A program made the translations under genes and the position numbers. A model generated the notes under the pieces. It did no database searches. It was not told where the DNA came from and was given only the letters and a program-made list of their open reading frames with translations. Positions 36,585 through 48,282 of a DNA stretch of 64,000 nt are shown here, one piece after another (position 1 is the stretch's first letter; each line of letters opens with the position of its first letter). The DNA comes from Pseudomonas sp. MAG733B (GTDB lineage Bacteria > Pseudomonadota > Gammaproteobacteria > Pseudomonadales > Pseudomonadaceae), in contig NZ_CP145732.1 in NCBI RefSeq assembly GCF_036884845.1, positions 1,054,001 through 1,118,000 on the forward strand. Direction: 5' to 3'.

Positions 36585-38491
36585 ATCAGGTGGTGAACAA
36601 CAGCGCTCGCATCGAGCTGCTCAGCCCGCGTCTGGCGAACCAGATTGCTGCGGGTGAGGTGGTTGAACGCCCGGCTTCGGTGATCAAGGAGTTGCTGGAA
36701 AACAGCCTCGACTCCGGCGCCAAGCGTATCGACGTCGATGTGGAGTTGGGTGGCGTCAAGCTGCTGCGGGTGCGCGACGATGGCAGCGGCATTTCTGCCG
36801 ATGACCTGCCGCTGGCCCTGGCGCGACACGCCACCAGCAAGATCCGCAATCTGGAAGACCTCGAACAGGTCATGAGCCTGGGCTTTCGCGGCGAGGCGCT
36901 GGCGTCGATCAGCTCCGTGGCGCGTCTGACCCTGACTTCCCGCACCCGCGATGCCGATCAGGCCTGGCAGGTGGAAACCGAAGGCCGCGACATGGCGCCC
37001 CGCGTACAACCGGCGGCGCATCCGGTGGGCACATCGGTGGAAGTGCGCGACCTGTTTTTCAACACCCCGGCGCGACGCAAGTTTCTCAAGACCGAAAAAA
37101 CCGAATTCGATCACCTGCAAGAAGTGATCAAGCGTCTGGCGTTGGCGCGTTTCGACGTGGCATTCCACCTGCGCCACAACGGCAAGACCATCCTCAGCCT
37201 GCACGAGGCCCATGACGATGCGGCCCGCGCGCGGCGTGTGGCGGCAATCTGCGGCCCGGGTTTCCTTGAGCAGGCGCTGCCGATCGAAATCGAGCGCAAT
37301 GGCCTGCATCTGTGGGGTTGGGTCGGTTTGCCGACGTTCAACCGCAGCCAGGCGGACTTGCAGTATTTCTTCGTCAACGGCCGCGCCGTGCGCGACAAAC
37401 TGGTGGCTCACGCGGTGCGCCAGGCTTATCGCGACGTGCTGTTCAATGGTCGGCACCCGACGTTCGTGCTGTTTTTCGAGGTCGATCCGACGGGCGTCGA
37501 CGTCAACGTGCACCCGACCAAGCACGAAGTGCGCTTCCGTGAAGGGCGCATGGTCCACGATTTCCTTTATGGCACCTTGCACCGCGCCTTGGGCGACGTA
37601 CGGCCGGACGATCACCTGACGGCACCGGTGGCGACGGCTATCGTTCGCCCTACAGGCCTCGATGCGGGTGAGTTCGGCCCTCAGGGCGAAATGCGTCTGG
37701 CGGCCAATGCGCTGCTGGAACAGCCTCAGGCTCAGCCTTCGTTCACTACGTCTGCCGGTTCAGGCGCTGGCGCGGGTTATCAGTTTCAATACACGCCGCG
37801 CCCGCAATCGGCCGTCCCTGCAGCCGAGGCGCAGGCCGCCTATCGCGAGTTTTTCGCACCGTTGCCCGAAGCCAATGCGGTCGCTCTCCCGGCCGGCCAG
37901 GATGATATTCCGCCGTTGGGTTACGCGTTGGCGCAGCTTAAAGGCATCTACATTCTTTCGGAAAACGCCCAAGGTCTGGTGCTGGTGGACATGCATGCCG
38001 CTCACGAGCGGATCATGTACGAGCGCCTGAAAGTTGCGATGGCCAGCGAAGGCCTGAGCGGTCAGCCGCTGCTGGTGCCGGAATCCCTGGCGGTCAGTCA
38101 GCGTGAAGCCGATTGCGCCGAAGAGCACGTCGCCTGGTTCCAGCGTCTGGGCTTTGAATTGCAGCGTCTTGGCCCGGAAACCCTGGCCATCCGGCAGATT
38201 CCGGCACTGCTCAAGCAGGCCGAAGCCAACCGCTTGGTCGCCGACGTATTGGCCGACCTCATGGAGTACGGCACCAGCGATCGCATTCAGGCGCACGTCA
38301 ACGAACTGCTCGGGACTATGGCCTGCCACGGCGCCGTCCGTGCGAACCGGCGTCTGGCCATCCCGGAAATGAACGGTCTGCTGCGCGACATGGAAAACAC
38401 CGAGCGCAGCGGTCAATGCAACCATGGCCGACCGACCTGGACCCAACTGGGTCTGGACGATCTGGACAAACTGTTCTTGCGCGGTCGTTGA
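36581..38491 (+). CDS. mutL: DNA mismatch repair protein MutL (endonuclease-type)
   Basis: The 636-residue protein has a GHKL ATPase at the N-terminus ([43 protein letters not shown]) and a C-terminal dimerisation region. The latter carries a [12 protein letters not shown] stretch (Asp470 to Glu481) that fits the DQHA-x2-E-x4-E endonuclease motif with Met in place of Gln. Pseudomonads lack MutH, and their MutL nicks DNA itself, so this motif is meaningful. The linker (about 355-440) is Ala/Gln-rich. The ATG overlaps the amiB stop, and the TGA shares its last base with the miaA ATG. Confidence 0.96.
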   Translation: MNQVVNNSARIELLSPRLANQIAAGEVVERPASVIKELLENSLDSGAKRIDVDVELGGVKLLRVRDDGSGISADDLPLALARHATSKIRNLEDLEQVMSLGFRGEALASISSVARLTLTSRTRDADQAWQVETEGRDMAPRVQPAAHPVGTSVEVRDLFFNTPARRKFLKTEKTEFDHLQEVIKRLALARFDVAFHLRHNGKTILSLHEAHDDAARARRVAAICGPGFLEQALPIEIERNGLHLWGWVGLPTFNRSQADLQYFFVNGRAVRDKLVAHAVRQAYRDVLFNGRHPTFVLFFEVDPTGVDVNVHPTKHEVRFREGRMVHDFLYGTLHRALGDVRPDDHLTAPVATAIVRPTGLDAGEFGPQGEMRLAANALLEQPQAQPSFTTSAGSGAGAGYQFQYTPRPQSAVPAAEAQAAYREFFAPLPEANAVALPAGQDDIPPLGYALAQLKGIYILSENAQGLVLVDMHAAHERIMYERLKVAMASEGLSGQPLLVPESLAVSQREADCAEEHVAWFQRLGFELQRLGPETLAIRQIPALLKQAEANRLVADVLADLMEYGTSDRIQAHVNELLGTMACHGAVRANRRLAIPEMNGLLRDMENTERSGQCNHGRPTWTQLGLDDLDKLFLRGR

Positions 38492-39462
38492 TGAGCCAGC
38501 TCCCACCTGCGATTTTCCTGATGGGGCCGACCGCCGCCGGCAAGACCGACCTGGCCATCGAACTCACCAAGGTCCTGCCTTGCGAACTGATCAGCGTCGA
38601 TTCGGCGCTGGTCTACCGTGGCATGGACATCGGCACCGCCAAGCCTTCCAAAGAACTTCTGGCGCAATATCCGCACCGGTTGATCGACATTCTTGACCCG
38701 GCCGAGAGCTATTCGGCTGCGGATTTTCGTCGTGACGCCCTCGAAGCCATGGCCGATATCACCGCGCGCGGAAAAATTCCGCTGTTGGTAGGCGGCACGA
38801 TGCTCTACTACAAGGCTTTGCTCGAAGGCCTGGCAGAAATGCCGGCGGCCGATCCCGAAGTCCGTGCGCAAATCGAAGAAGAGGCTGCACGCCTTGGCTG
38901 GCAAGCCTTGCACGACCAATTGGCAGTGATCGACCCGGTTTCCGCGGCGCGGATTCATCCGAACGATCCGCAGCGTCTCAGTCGAGCACTGGAAGTTTAT
39001 CGTGTCAGCGGTCAAAGCATGACTGCCCTGCGCTTGCAACAAACTGCGCAAAGTACTGAAGCAGCCGCTTCGGGACGGCAACAATTGCCCTATACTGTCG
39101 CGAACTTGGCCATTGCTCCGGCAAATCGTCAGGTACTGCACGAGCGAATTAAACAAAGATTCACTTTAATGTTGGAACAGGGATTCATTGACGAGGTCGT
39201 AGCCCTGCGTAAGAGAAGTGACCTGCATGCCGGGTTGCCGTCTATACGTGCAGTAGGCTACCGCCAAGTCTGGGACTACCTGGATGGCAAGCTGACGTCA
39301 GCCGAGATGCAGGAGCGTGGAATCATCGCCACGCGCCAATTGGCAAAGCGGCAGTTCACCTGGCTGCGCAGTTGGGCTGATTTACACTGGCTGGACAGCC
39401 TGGATTGCGACAATCTGCCGCGCGCCTTGAAATACCTTGGGACCATCTCCATATTGAGCTGA
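38491..39462 (+). CDS. miaA: tRNA dimethylallyltransferase
   Basis: The 323-residue enzyme prenylates A37 of UNN-decoding tRNAs from DMAPP. It has a P-loop GPTAAGKT at 12-19, the [17 protein letters not shown] recognition segment and the [12 protein letters not shown] segment. It begins in a 1-base overlap with mutL and is followed by hfq, as in nearly all gammaproteobacteria. The hfq promoters probably lie within its 3' part and the 93-base gap. Confidence 0.96.
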   Translation: MSQLPPAIFLMGPTAAGKTDLAIELTKVLPCELISVDSALVYRGMDIGTAKPSKELLAQYPHRLIDILDPAESYSAADFRRDALEAMADITARGKIPLLVGGTMLYYKALLEGLAEMPAADPEVRAQIEEEAARLGWQALHDQLAVIDPVSAARIHPNDPQRLSRALEVYRVSGQSMTALRLQQTAQSTEAAASGRQQLPYTVANLAIAPANRQVLHERIKQRFTLMLEQGFIDEVVALRKRSDLHAGLPSIRAVGYRQVWDYLDGKLTSAEMQERGIIATRQLAKRQFTWLRSWADLHWLDSLDCDNLPRALKYLGTISILS

Positions 39463-39555
39463 GTCCTTGCAATTGCCGTCTATCCTTGGGGGTGTGGCGG
39501 CCAAAGCCATCTGTTTACCTATTTTTTATATTGAATCCTTAAAGGAGTGCGGCAC

Positions 39556-39816
39556 ATGTCAAAAGGGCATTCGCTACAAGACCCTTACTTGAATACTTTA
39601 CGTAAAGAGAAAGTTGGGGTGTCCATCTACCTGGTCAACGGTATCAAACTGCAAGGTACGATCGAGTCTTTCGACCAGTTCGTTATCCTGCTGAAAAACA
39701 CCGTCAGCCAAATGGTCTACAAACACGCTATCTCTACAGTAGTGCCGGTTCGTCCAATTCGTCTGCCTAGCGCAACCGAATCCGAAGCAGGTGATGCTGA
39801 GCCAGGTAACGCCTGA
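39556..39816 (+). CDS. hfq: RNA chaperone Hfq
   Basis: The 86-residue Sm-like hexameric chaperone pairs sRNAs with mRNAs and, in Pseudomonas, works with Crc in catabolite repression. Sm1 ([27 protein letters not shown]) and Sm2 ([14 protein letters not shown]) are intact. The short C-terminal tail ([15 protein letters not shown]) is typical of pseudomonads. A strong AAGGAG SD lies at 39541-39546. hflX follows after 12 bases. Confidence 0.98.
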   Translation: MSKGHSLQDPYLNTLRKEKVGVSIYLVNGIKLQGTIESFDQFVILLKNTVSQMVYKHAISTVVPVRPIRLPSATESEAGDAEPGNA

Positions 39817-39828
39817 TAGGAGTCTCCT

Positions 39829-41130
39829 TTGTTCTTTGAGCGCCACGGTGGTGGTGAGCGAGTCATCCTCGTTCACTTGGATGGACAGGACCCTGAGGCG
39901 CGCGAAGATCCGCAGGAGTTTCAGGAACTGGCTAATTCGGCAGGTGCCGAGACCGTCGCGTTTTTTAACGTGCCGCGTCATCGGCCAACTGCCAAGACCC
40001 TGATTGGCAGTGGCAAGGTCGAGGAACTGCGCGACCTGGTCAAAGCCGAGCAGGCCGATCTGGTGATTTTCAATCACATCCTCACGCCCAGTCAGGAACG
40101 TAACCTCGAACGTGTTTTCGAGTGTCGCGTGATCGACCGTACCGGTCTGATTCTCGATATTTTCGCCCAACGCGCCCGCACCCATGAAGGCAAGCTCCAG
40201 GTCGAACTGGCCCAGCTTGACCACATGAGTACCCGGCTGGTTCGTGGCTGGACTCACCTTGAGCGCCAAGGTGGCGGTATCGGTATGCGTGGCCCGGGTG
40301 AAACCCAGCTGGAAACCGACCGCCGTTTGCTGCGGGTTCGCCTGCGGCAGATCAAGGGACGGCTGGAGAAAGTCCGCAGCCAGCGCGAACAGTCGCGCCG
40401 TGGCCGATCGCGTGCGGATATTCCTACCGTTTCCCTGGTGGGGTACACCAACGCCGGTAAATCCACGCTCTTCAACAACGTGACGAAATCCGACGTCTAC
40501 GCCGCTGACCAATTGTTCGCCACGCTGGACCCGACCCTGCGTCGTCTGGAAATAGACGATCTGGGGCCGATTGTCCTGGCGGACACGGTGGGCTTCATTC
40601 GCCACTTGCCCCACAAGCTGGTCGAAGCATTCCGGTCTACCCTCGAAGAGTCGAGCAACTCCGACCTGTTGTTGCACGTGATCGATGCGGCCGAACCGGA
40701 TCGCATGTTGCAGATCGAGCAGGTCATGGTGGTGCTGGGCGAGATTGGTGCGCAGGACTTGCCGATCCTCGAGGTCTATAACAAACTCGATTTGCTTGAA
40801 GGCGTTGAGCCACAAATCCAGCGCGACGAACACGGCAAGCCCCAACGGGTCTGGCTGTCGGCGCGTGATGGCAGTGGTCTGGAATTGCTTGAGCAAGCCA
40901 TTGCCGAATTACTGGGCAGTGAATTGTTTGTCGGTACCCTGCGCTTGCCGCAACGATTCGCTCGACTGCGTGCGCAGTTCTTCGAACTCGGTGCGGTGCA
41001 AAAAGAAGAACACGACGAAGAAGGCATCAGTTTGCTGGCCGTTCGTTTGCCCCGGGTCGAGTTGAATCGACTGGTAAGCCGCGAGGGATTGCAGCCGATG
41101 GAATTCATCGAGCAACACACTTTGCAATAA
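39829..41130 (+). CDS. hflX: Ribosome-splitting GTPase HflX
   Basis: The 433-residue GTPase binds and splits stalled or heat-damaged ribosomes. It has an N-terminal HflX domain with the Gly-rich linker QGGGIGMRGPGETQLE (about 147-162), a G domain with the P-loop GYTNAGKST at 205-213, DTVGFIRHLP and NKLD, and a C-terminal tail. It starts at TTG 39829 (MFFERHGGGERV) with ATAGGAG at 39816-39822. Confidence 0.95.
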   Translation: MFFERHGGGERVILVHLDGQDPEAREDPQEFQELANSAGAETVAFFNVPRHRPTAKTLIGSGKVEELRDLVKAEQADLVIFNHILTPSQERNLERVFECRVIDRTGLILDIFAQRARTHEGKLQVELAQLDHMSTRLVRGWTHLERQGGGIGMRGPGETQLETDRRLLRVRLRQIKGRLEKVRSQREQSRRGRSRADIPTVSLVGYTNAGKSTLFNNVTKSDVYAADQLFATLDPTLRRLEIDDLGPIVLADTVGFIRHLPHKLVEAFRSTLEESSNSDLLLHVIDAAEPDRMLQIEQVMVVLGEIGAQDLPILEVYNKLDLLEGVEPQIQRDEHGKPQRVWLSARDGSGLELLEQAIAELLGSELFVGTLRLPQRFARLRAQFFELGAVQKEEHDEEGISLLAVRLPRVELNRLVSREGLQPMEFIEQHTLQ

Positions 41131-41226
41131 AAGCCTGAGAAAGCGGTTGTGCCGTGGTGACAGGCATTCTGTAGCATTGGTCGGCGCGCCGTGGGTGCGT
41201 CTTTGCTTTATCAGATGGAGAGCGCT

Positions 41227-42399
41227 ATGGCTTGGAATGAGCCGGGTGGCAACTCGAATAATCAGGACCCTTGGGGTGGCAAGCGTCGTAACAACGGCGA
41301 CCGCAAGGGACCACCGGATCTCGACGAGGCCTTCCGAAAGCTGCAGGAAAGCCTGAACGGGTTGTTCGGTGGTGGTAAGAAACGTGGTGATGACGGCGGT
41401 GGTTCGGGCAAGAGTGGCGGCTTCGGCGGCCTGCTCGGCATCGGCCTTGTCGTGCTGGCGGCCGTGTGGCTGTACAGCGCGGTCTATGTAGTCGACGAGC
41501 AGGAGCAAGCCGTGGTGCTGCGCTTCGGCAAGTACTACGAAACCGTCGGCCCGGGTCTGAACATCTATTTCCCGCCGATCGACAAGAAGTACATGGAAAA
41601 CGTAACGCGTGAGCGTGCGTACACCAAGCAAGGCCAGATGCTGACTGAAGACGAAAACATCGTCGAAGTGCCGCTGACCGTGCAGTACAAGATCAGCAAC
41701 CTGCAGGACTTCGTGCTGAGCGTCGATCAGCCGGAAATCAGCCTGCAACACGCGACCGACAGCGCCTTGCGCCATGTGGTGGGTTCCACCGCCATGGACC
41801 AGGTACTGACCGAAGGTCGTGAGCTGATGGCCAGCGAAATCAAGGAGCGTCTGCAACGCTTCATGGATACCTATCGCACCGGTATCACCGTCACCCAGGT
41901 GAACGTACAGAGCGCAGCGGCACCGCGTGAAGTGCAGGAAGCCTTCGATGACGTGATCCGTGCCCGTGAAGATGAGCAGCGTTCGCGCAACCAGGCTGAA
42001 ACCTATGCCAACGGCGTCGTGCCGGAAGCCCGTGGTCAGGCCCAGCGTATCCTCGAAGATGCCAATGGTTACCGTGACGAAACCGTCTCGCGTGCCAAGG
42101 GTGAAGCCGATCGCTTCACCAAACTGGTCGCCGAGTATCGCAAGGCACCTGAAGTCACCCGCCAGCGTCTGTACCTGGACACCATGCAGGAAGTCTTCAG
42201 CAACACCAGCAAGGTTCTCGTGACCGGTAACAAGAATGGCCAGAGCAATCTGCTCTACCTGCCTCTGGACAAGATGGTCGAAAGTGGTCGCAGCACCAGC
42301 ACTCCGGTGACCGGCGCGGCAGCCAGCAGCAATGAAGCGAATGCGCGTGCGGCAGCTGATCTGCAGCAACAGCAAGCACGTACCAGGGAGAGTCGCTGA
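41227..42399 (+). CDS. hflK: FtsH protease modulator HflK
   Basis: The 390-residue SPFH/band 7 membrane protein forms the large HflKC cage around FtsH with HflC. It has a Gly/Asn-rich cytoplasmic N-terminus (about 1-75), one membrane helix (GGLLGIGLVVLAAVWLYSAVYV, about 80-102), the SPFH domain, and a coiled-coil region. The ATG at 41227 has GGAGAG upstream (41217-41222); an in-frame start 12 codons earlier at 41191 lacks an SD. It overlaps hflC by one base. Confidence 0.95.
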   Translation: MAWNEPGGNSNNQDPWGGKRRNNGDRKGPPDLDEAFRKLQESLNGLFGGGKKRGDDGGGSGKSGGFGGLLGIGLVVLAAVWLYSAVYVVDEQEQAVVLRFGKYYETVGPGLNIYFPPIDKKYMENVTRERAYTKQGQMLTEDENIVEVPLTVQYKISNLQDFVLSVDQPEISLQHATDSALRHVVGSTAMDQVLTEGRELMASEIKERLQRFMDTYRTGITVTQVNVQSAAAPREVQEAFDDVIRAREDEQRSRNQAETYANGVVPEARGQAQRILEDANGYRDETVSRAKGEADRFTKLVAEYRKAPEVTRQRLYLDTMQEVFSNTSKVLVTGNKNGQSNLLYLPLDKMVESGRSTSTPVTGAAASSNEANARAAADLQQQQARTRESR

Positions 42400-43268
42400 T
42401 GAGCAATAAATCGCTGATCGCCCTTATTGTCGGCGTCGTCGTGGCGATCGCTGCCTGGAACTGCTTCTACATCGTGGCTCAGACCGAGCGTGCGGTGTTG
42501 CTGCAGTTCGGTCGCGTGGTTCAGACCGATGTTCAGCCAGGCCTGCATGTGAAAGTGCCTTACGTTAACCAGGTGCGTAAATTCGACGCACGCCTGATGA
42601 CGCTGGATGCACCGACACAACGCTTCCTGACGCTGGAAAAGAAAGCGGTAATGGTCGATGCCTACGCCAAGTGGCGCGTGAAGGACGCCGAGCGTTTCTA
42701 CACCGCGACTTCCGGTCTCAAGCAAATCGCCGACGAGCGTCTGTCCCGTCGTCTGGAGTCGGGTCTGCGTGACCAGTTCGGTAAGCGCACCCTGCACGAG
42801 GTTGTGTCGGGTGAACGTGATGCGCTGATGGCGGATATCACGGCTTCGCTGAACAAGATGGCCGAAAAAGAGCTGGGCATCGAAGTTGTCGATGTTCGGG
42901 TCAAGACCATCGACCTGCCAAAAGAAGTGAACCGCAGCGTGTTCGAACGTATGAGCACCGAGCGTGAGCGTGAAGCTCGCGAGCATCGCGCCAAGGGTAA
43001 CGAGCTGGCTGAAGGCATCCGTGCTGACGCCGATCGTCAACGCCGCGTGCTGCTGGCTGAAGCCTATCGTGAATCGGAAGAGGTTCGCGGTGACGGTGAC
43101 GCCCAGGCTGCTGCGATCTACTCCAAGGCCTACGGCCAGGATCAGGAGTTCTACGCGTTCTACCGTAGCCTGCGTGCCTACCGTGAAAGCTTCGCGAACA
43201 AATCCGACGTCATGGTCCTCGACCCAAGCAGTGACTTCTTCCACTACCTGGAAAAAGCCAAGCCTTGA
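42399..43268 (+). CDS. hflC: FtsH protease modulator HflC
   Basis: The 289-residue partner of HflK has an N-terminal membrane helix (about 4-24) and the SPFH domain (TERAVLLQFGRVVQTDVQPGLHVKVP), followed by a charged helical region and the QDQEFYAFYRSLRAYRESF end. The TGATG junction with hflK couples translation. No DUF2065 gene follows, unlike the arrangement in P. aeruginosa. Confidence 0.95.
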   Translation: MSNKSLIALIVGVVVAIAAWNCFYIVAQTERAVLLQFGRVVQTDVQPGLHVKVPYVNQVRKFDARLMTLDAPTQRFLTLEKKAVMVDAYAKWRVKDAERFYTATSGLKQIADERLSRRLESGLRDQFGKRTLHEVVSGERDALMADITASLNKMAEKELGIEVVDVRVKTIDLPKEVNRSVFERMSTEREREAREHRAKGNELAEGIRADADRQRRVLLAEAYRESEEVRGDGDAQAAAIYSKAYGQDQEFYAFYRSLRAYRESFANKSDVMVLDPSSDFFHYLEKAKP

Positions 43269-43578
43269 TACGACGTTGACCTGAATCATCCCGCCGGGCG
43301 GCTAAAACCTCTGGCGGGGTGATCCTTTGGGAAAACGTGTGTATGATGCGGCAGCCGGGAAATTCCCGGCTTTTTTGCGTCTGCACGTTTGATTGCTGTT
43401 TTTAAGCAGATGCCGGGCTGAAAGGCTCGACAGGATTTTCGAGGAAAGTGGTTGGCGAAGCCGGTAAAAGGCTTTTCGCTCCGTCGCTCATGCGCGTGGT
43501 TTGCGCATGAGCCGATCATTTTCTGCTTCACTCAAGGCTCGGCCGAGGGCTGGCCGCCCGGATATAGGGGAAGGCGTA
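43269..43578 (+). other. Non-coding gap between hflC and hisZ
   Basis: Holds an imperfect inverted repeat near 43288-43322 (CCCGCCGGGCGG..CCTCTGGCGGGG), an intrinsic terminator (43354-43376) and about 200 bases of hisZ leader, including GCTCATGCGCGTGGTTTGCGCATGAGC (43487-43513), a 9-bp hairpin (GCTCATGCG/CGCATGAGC). I find no credible gene on either strand. Confidence 0.6.
43354..43376 (+). terminator. Intrinsic terminator of the hflKC transcript
   Basis: GCCGGGAA/TTCCCGGC followed by TTTTTT, 85 bases after the hflC stop. Confidence 0.88.
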
Positions 43579-44766
43579 ATGGCAACGGTAGACCGCTGGC
43601 TGCTGCCAGATGGCATCGAAGAAGTACTGCCACCAGAAGCTGCGCGTATTGAAGTCGCGCGTCGTCAGGTGTTGGATCTGTTCCAGAGCTGGGGTTACGA
43701 GTTTGTCGTGACTCCCCATATCGAGTACCTGGAATCCCTGCTGACCGGCGCGGGCTCCGACCTCGATCTGCGTACCTTCAAGGTCATCGACCCGCAGACG
43801 GGCCGGCAGATGGGTTTCCGCGCCGACATCACGCCGCAGGTGGCGCGCATCGATGCACATACCCTGCGTCGCGAAGGTCCAAGCCGTCTGTGCTATGCCG
43901 GCAGCGTGCTGCATGCTCAGCCACGTGCCTTGTCGTCCTCGCGCAGCCCGATCCAGTTGGGCGCCGAGTTGTACGGCGATGGCAGCCCGAGCAGCGACGT
44001 TGAAGTCATCAGCCTGATGCTGGCCATGCTGCAACTGGCCGACGTGCCGGATGTGCACATGGACCTCGGCCATGTAGGCATTTACCGCGGGCTGGCCCGT
44101 GCTGCCGGTTTGTCCGGTGAGGTCGAGCAGCAGTTGTTCGATGCGTTGCAACGTAAAGCCATCGACGAGGTCATTACCTTGACCGAAGGCTTGCCTGCCG
44201 ATCTGTCGGACATGCTGCGCGCGTTGGTCGACCTGTGTGGCGGCCGTGAAGTGCTGGCGGCTGCGCGTGAGCGTCTGGCCAAGGCTCCGGCCCCGGTTCT
44301 GGCGGCACTGGATGACTTGCTGGCGATTGCCGAGCGTCTGTCCGTGCGTTTCCCGGAGTTGCCGCTGTACTTCGACCTGGGCGAGTTGCGCGGTTACCAC
44401 TACCACACCGGTGTGGTGTTCGCGGTGTTCGTGCCGGGCGTTGGCCAGTCCATTGCCCAGGGCGGTCGTTATGACGATATCGGCGCTGACTTCGGTCGCG
44501 CTCGTCCGGCAACCGGTTTCTCTACCGATTTGAAAACCCTGGTGACCCTGGGGCGTGCTGAGATCGAGCTACCGTCTGGCGGTATCTGGATGCCTGACAG
44601 TACGGATGCGGCACTCTGGCAGCAGGTTTGCCAGTTGCGCAGTGAGGGTCAGCGTGTCGTCCAGGCATTGCCTGGACAACCTTTGGCCGCCGCCCGTGAA
44701 GCGGACTGCGACCGGCAATTGATCCAGCAGAACGGGCTTTGGCAAGTATCGCCACTGGCTTCTTGA
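43579..44766 (+). CDS. hisZ: ATP phosphoribosyltransferase regulatory subunit HisZ
   Basis: The 395-residue histidyl-tRNA synthetase paralogue lacks the anticodon-binding domain. It forms an octamer with short-form HisG and is needed for the first step of histidine synthesis. Motif 2-like and motif 3-like segments remain ([37 protein letters not shown]). The ATG at 43579 gives the standard [21 protein letters not shown]; upstream in-frame codons to 43501 are not conserved. SD GGGGAAGG at 43567-43574. It is cotranscribed with purA after 54 bases. Confidence 0.94.
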   Translation: MATVDRWLLPDGIEEVLPPEAARIEVARRQVLDLFQSWGYEFVVTPHIEYLESLLTGAGSDLDLRTFKVIDPQTGRQMGFRADITPQVARIDAHTLRREGPSRLCYAGSVLHAQPRALSSSRSPIQLGAELYGDGSPSSDVEVISLMLAMLQLADVPDVHMDLGHVGIYRGLARAAGLSGEVEQQLFDALQRKAIDEVITLTEGLPADLSDMLRALVDLCGGREVLAAARERLAKAPAPVLAALDDLLAIAERLSVRFPELPLYFDLGELRGYHYHTGVVFAVFVPGVGQSIAQGGRYDDIGADFGRARPATGFSTDLKTLVTLGRAEIELPSGGIWMPDSTDAALWQQVCQLRSEGQRVVQALPGQPLAAAREADCDRQLIQQNGLWQVSPLAS

Positions 44767-46110
<1,344 letters not shown>

Positions 46111-46130
46111 TAAGTCATTGAAGTGAAACA

Positions 46131-46156
46131 CAAAGGGTCCTTAATCGGACCCTTTG
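46131..46156 (+). terminator. purA intrinsic terminator
   Basis: CAAAGGGTCC/GGACCCTTTG, a 10-bp perfect stem with a 6-base loop, 20 bases after the stop. Confidence 0.9.
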
Positions 46157-46260
46157 TCGTTTATGTCTGTCGTGCGGCACGACCTTTGCTGTGAACATTA
46201 AAAAAAGCATCGCTTCCGGCGTGCTATCAATTTAATGGCGCCAAAGCAGAGGGATTCCAA

Positions 46261-48195
46261 GTGTCGGCCGTTCTCTCACTGTTACAAAGCCGTTTACTGC
46301 GGCCTGTGTTCGTTACCCTCGGTATCGCCCTTTTGGTGCAGGTGCTGGTGGCTGTTGCTCTGACCCGGAGCACGGTGACCGCGCTGGAAGCCGATTTGGG
46401 TGTGCGCCTGGGCGCGGACAGTCAAAGGCTTTCGGGCGAACTCGAGCAGGCGGGGCGTGAAGTCACGTCGAGCCTCGACAGTCTCTCCACCAGCACACGC
46501 CAACGCCTCACGGCAGGTTTGTCTTCTCGTTTGAAGGACGAGCAGGCGCAGCTGCGTGCGACGCTGGAAAAAGACCTGAAGGACTCCGCCAATGATATGG
46601 CGCAGCTCCTGGCCTCGGTCGCACCCCGCGCCATGTGGGACAGCGACGTTCCAACGCTCTCCGAATTCGCCCGTCGTGCGCAGCGCAATCCGAACGTGCT
46701 GTTTGTGGTCTACGACGATGCGACGGGTCAGCACTTGACGCGCTACCTCAACCGGGAAAATCCGATCAACAAGGCCCTGCTGGAAAAAGGCCAGGGCGAG
46801 CGGGCACTGGACAAAGTGCTGGATGCGGCGAAGAACGATCCTTCGGTGTTCTACATCGAGGCTTCGATCAATCCCAATGGCGTCGAAATCGGCAAGGTAT
46901 TGATGGGCGTCTCGACCGCCTCGGTGGAAACCGATCTCGCGGCTCTGGACAAGCGCTTCTCTGCGCTGATCGCCAGCAGCGACCAATTGGTCGGCGATAG
47001 CCTCAAGGGCGCGGCGGCCGACAGTGCGACAGCCATGCGTGCGCGTCTGCAGTCGGCGCAGTCGACGGCATCTGAAATGAAAGCCAATACCACCAGCACG
47101 GTGCAGGAAGCGGCGTCCACCTTGCGCTGGCGCATCGGCGTGTTTCTGGCGGTGGTGGGCTTCGGTGTTCTGCTGTTGCTGGCCGTGGTGCTCGGGCGTC
47201 GGGTGGTCAATCGCCTGAAAATGCTGATCGTTGCCATGGATGACCTGGCGGCGGGCGAGGGTGACCTGACCAAGCGTGTGCAGATCAACAGCAAAGACGA
47301 AATCGGCGACATGGCCTCGGCGGTCAATCGCTTCGTGGATAAGTTGCAGCCGATCGTGCGCGAGGCGGGCGATGTGGCCCAGCGCACCGGCGTGGAAATC
47401 GGCGCGATGACCCTGCGCAACGCCGGGGCCGATGCGGCGGCGGGCATGCAGCGTGATGAGGTCGCAGAAAGTCTGCGGGCCTTGTCGCAAATGGCGGATG
47501 AAGCTCAGTCAGAAAGCCATGCCATGCAGGCGGCATTGAAGCAGGTTGTGGATATTCGTCAGGCCACCGATGAAAACACCCGGACCTCGGCGAAAGTCGG
47601 CAGCCTGATCGAGGCGTTGGCCGGGCAGGTTGATACCGGCGCGCAAGTGATCGAGCGACTGGCGCAGCAGAGTGAACAGATTGAAGTGGTACTGACGGTG
47701 ATTCACGGGATCGCCGAGCAAACCAACCTGCTGGCATTGAACGCGGCCATCGAGGCGGCGCGAGCCGGCGAGACCGGGCGCGGGTTTGCGGTGGTGGCTG
47801 ACGAAGTGCGGGCGCTGGCGAGCAAGACCCAGAGCTCCACCGGCGATATTCAGGCGCACATCGTGGCGTTGCAGCAGGGTGCGCGCGAAGCGGTGGCGGC
47901 GATTGGTCAGGCGGGACGTCAGGCCAGCGAAGGTTTGCTGGTCTTGCGTGACAGCGCGCGGTTGCAGCAGTCGGTCCAGGCATCGGTGGAGCAGGTGCAC
48001 GCGGCGATCGGCCTGGCGACTCAGGCTGCAGCGCATCAGGCCAAGGGCGCGCAGGCAGTGCGCGGGCGGGTCGAGACCATTCATGCGCAGGCCGAGAAAG
48101 CGGCGCAGGCGGTGGTGGAAACCACGGCCAGCGGCAAGGTGCTGGATGGGTTGGCGGCGCAGTTGAAGGCGAGTCTGGGGCAGTTCCGGGCGTAA
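46261..48195 (+). CDS. Methyl-accepting chemotaxis protein
   Basis: The 644-residue chemoreceptor has TM1 at about 14-36, a periplasmic ligand-binding region of about 250 residues, TM2 near 292-314, HAMP (about 316-368, [24 protein letters not shown]) and the signalling tip [38 protein letters not shown]. The periplasmic part is rich in coiled-coil-like repeats with one compact segment (about 120-220, [20 protein letters not shown]). The ligand is unknown. The start is GTG 46261. It sits alone between the purA terminator and a REP pair, so it is probably monocistronic. Confidence 0.92.
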   Translation: MSAVLSLLQSRLLRPVFVTLGIALLVQVLVAVALTRSTVTALEADLGVRLGADSQRLSGELEQAGREVTSSLDSLSTSTRQRLTAGLSSRLKDEQAQLRATLEKDLKDSANDMAQLLASVAPRAMWDSDVPTLSEFARRAQRNPNVLFVVYDDATGQHLTRYLNRENPINKALLEKGQGERALDKVLDAAKNDPSVFYIEASINPNGVEIGKVLMGVSTASVETDLAALDKRFSALIASSDQLVGDSLKGAAADSATAMRARLQSAQSTASEMKANTTSTVQEAASTLRWRIGVFLAVVGFGVLLLLAVVLGRRVVNRLKMLIVAMDDLAAGEGDLTKRVQINSKDEIGDMASAVNRFVDKLQPIVREAGDVAQRTGVEIGAMTLRNAGADAAAGMQRDEVAESLRALSQMADEAQSESHAMQAALKQVVDIRQATDENTRTSAKVGSLIEALAGQVDTGAQVIERLAQQSEQIEVVLTVIHGIAEQTNLLALNAAIEAARAGETGRGFAVVADEVRALASKTQSSTGDIQAHIVALQQGAREAVAAIGQAGRQASEGLLVLRDSARLQQSVQASVEQVHAAIGLATQAAAHQAKGAQAVRGRVETIHAQAEKAAQAVVETTASGKVLDGLAAQLKASLGQFRA

Positions 48196-48200
48196 ACGAT

Positions 48201-48277
48201 CAAAAGATCGGAGCCTTCGGCAGCTCCAGGGGAATGTGCGCTTCTCTGTAGGAGCTGCCGAAGGCTGCGATCTTTTG
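48201..48277. repeat. REP doublet (GATCGCAGCCTTCGGCAGCTCC type)
   Basis: Arms 48201-48227 (with one mismatch) and 48251-48277 are inverted copies. The element separates convergent genes. Confidence 0.85.
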
Positions 48278-48282
48278 CGTTG

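Noticed and set aside
43286..43652. Possible DUF2065 gene between hflC and hisZ
   Set aside because: P. aeruginosa has a small membrane-protein gene here, but neither strand encodes a two-helix protein of that type in this window.
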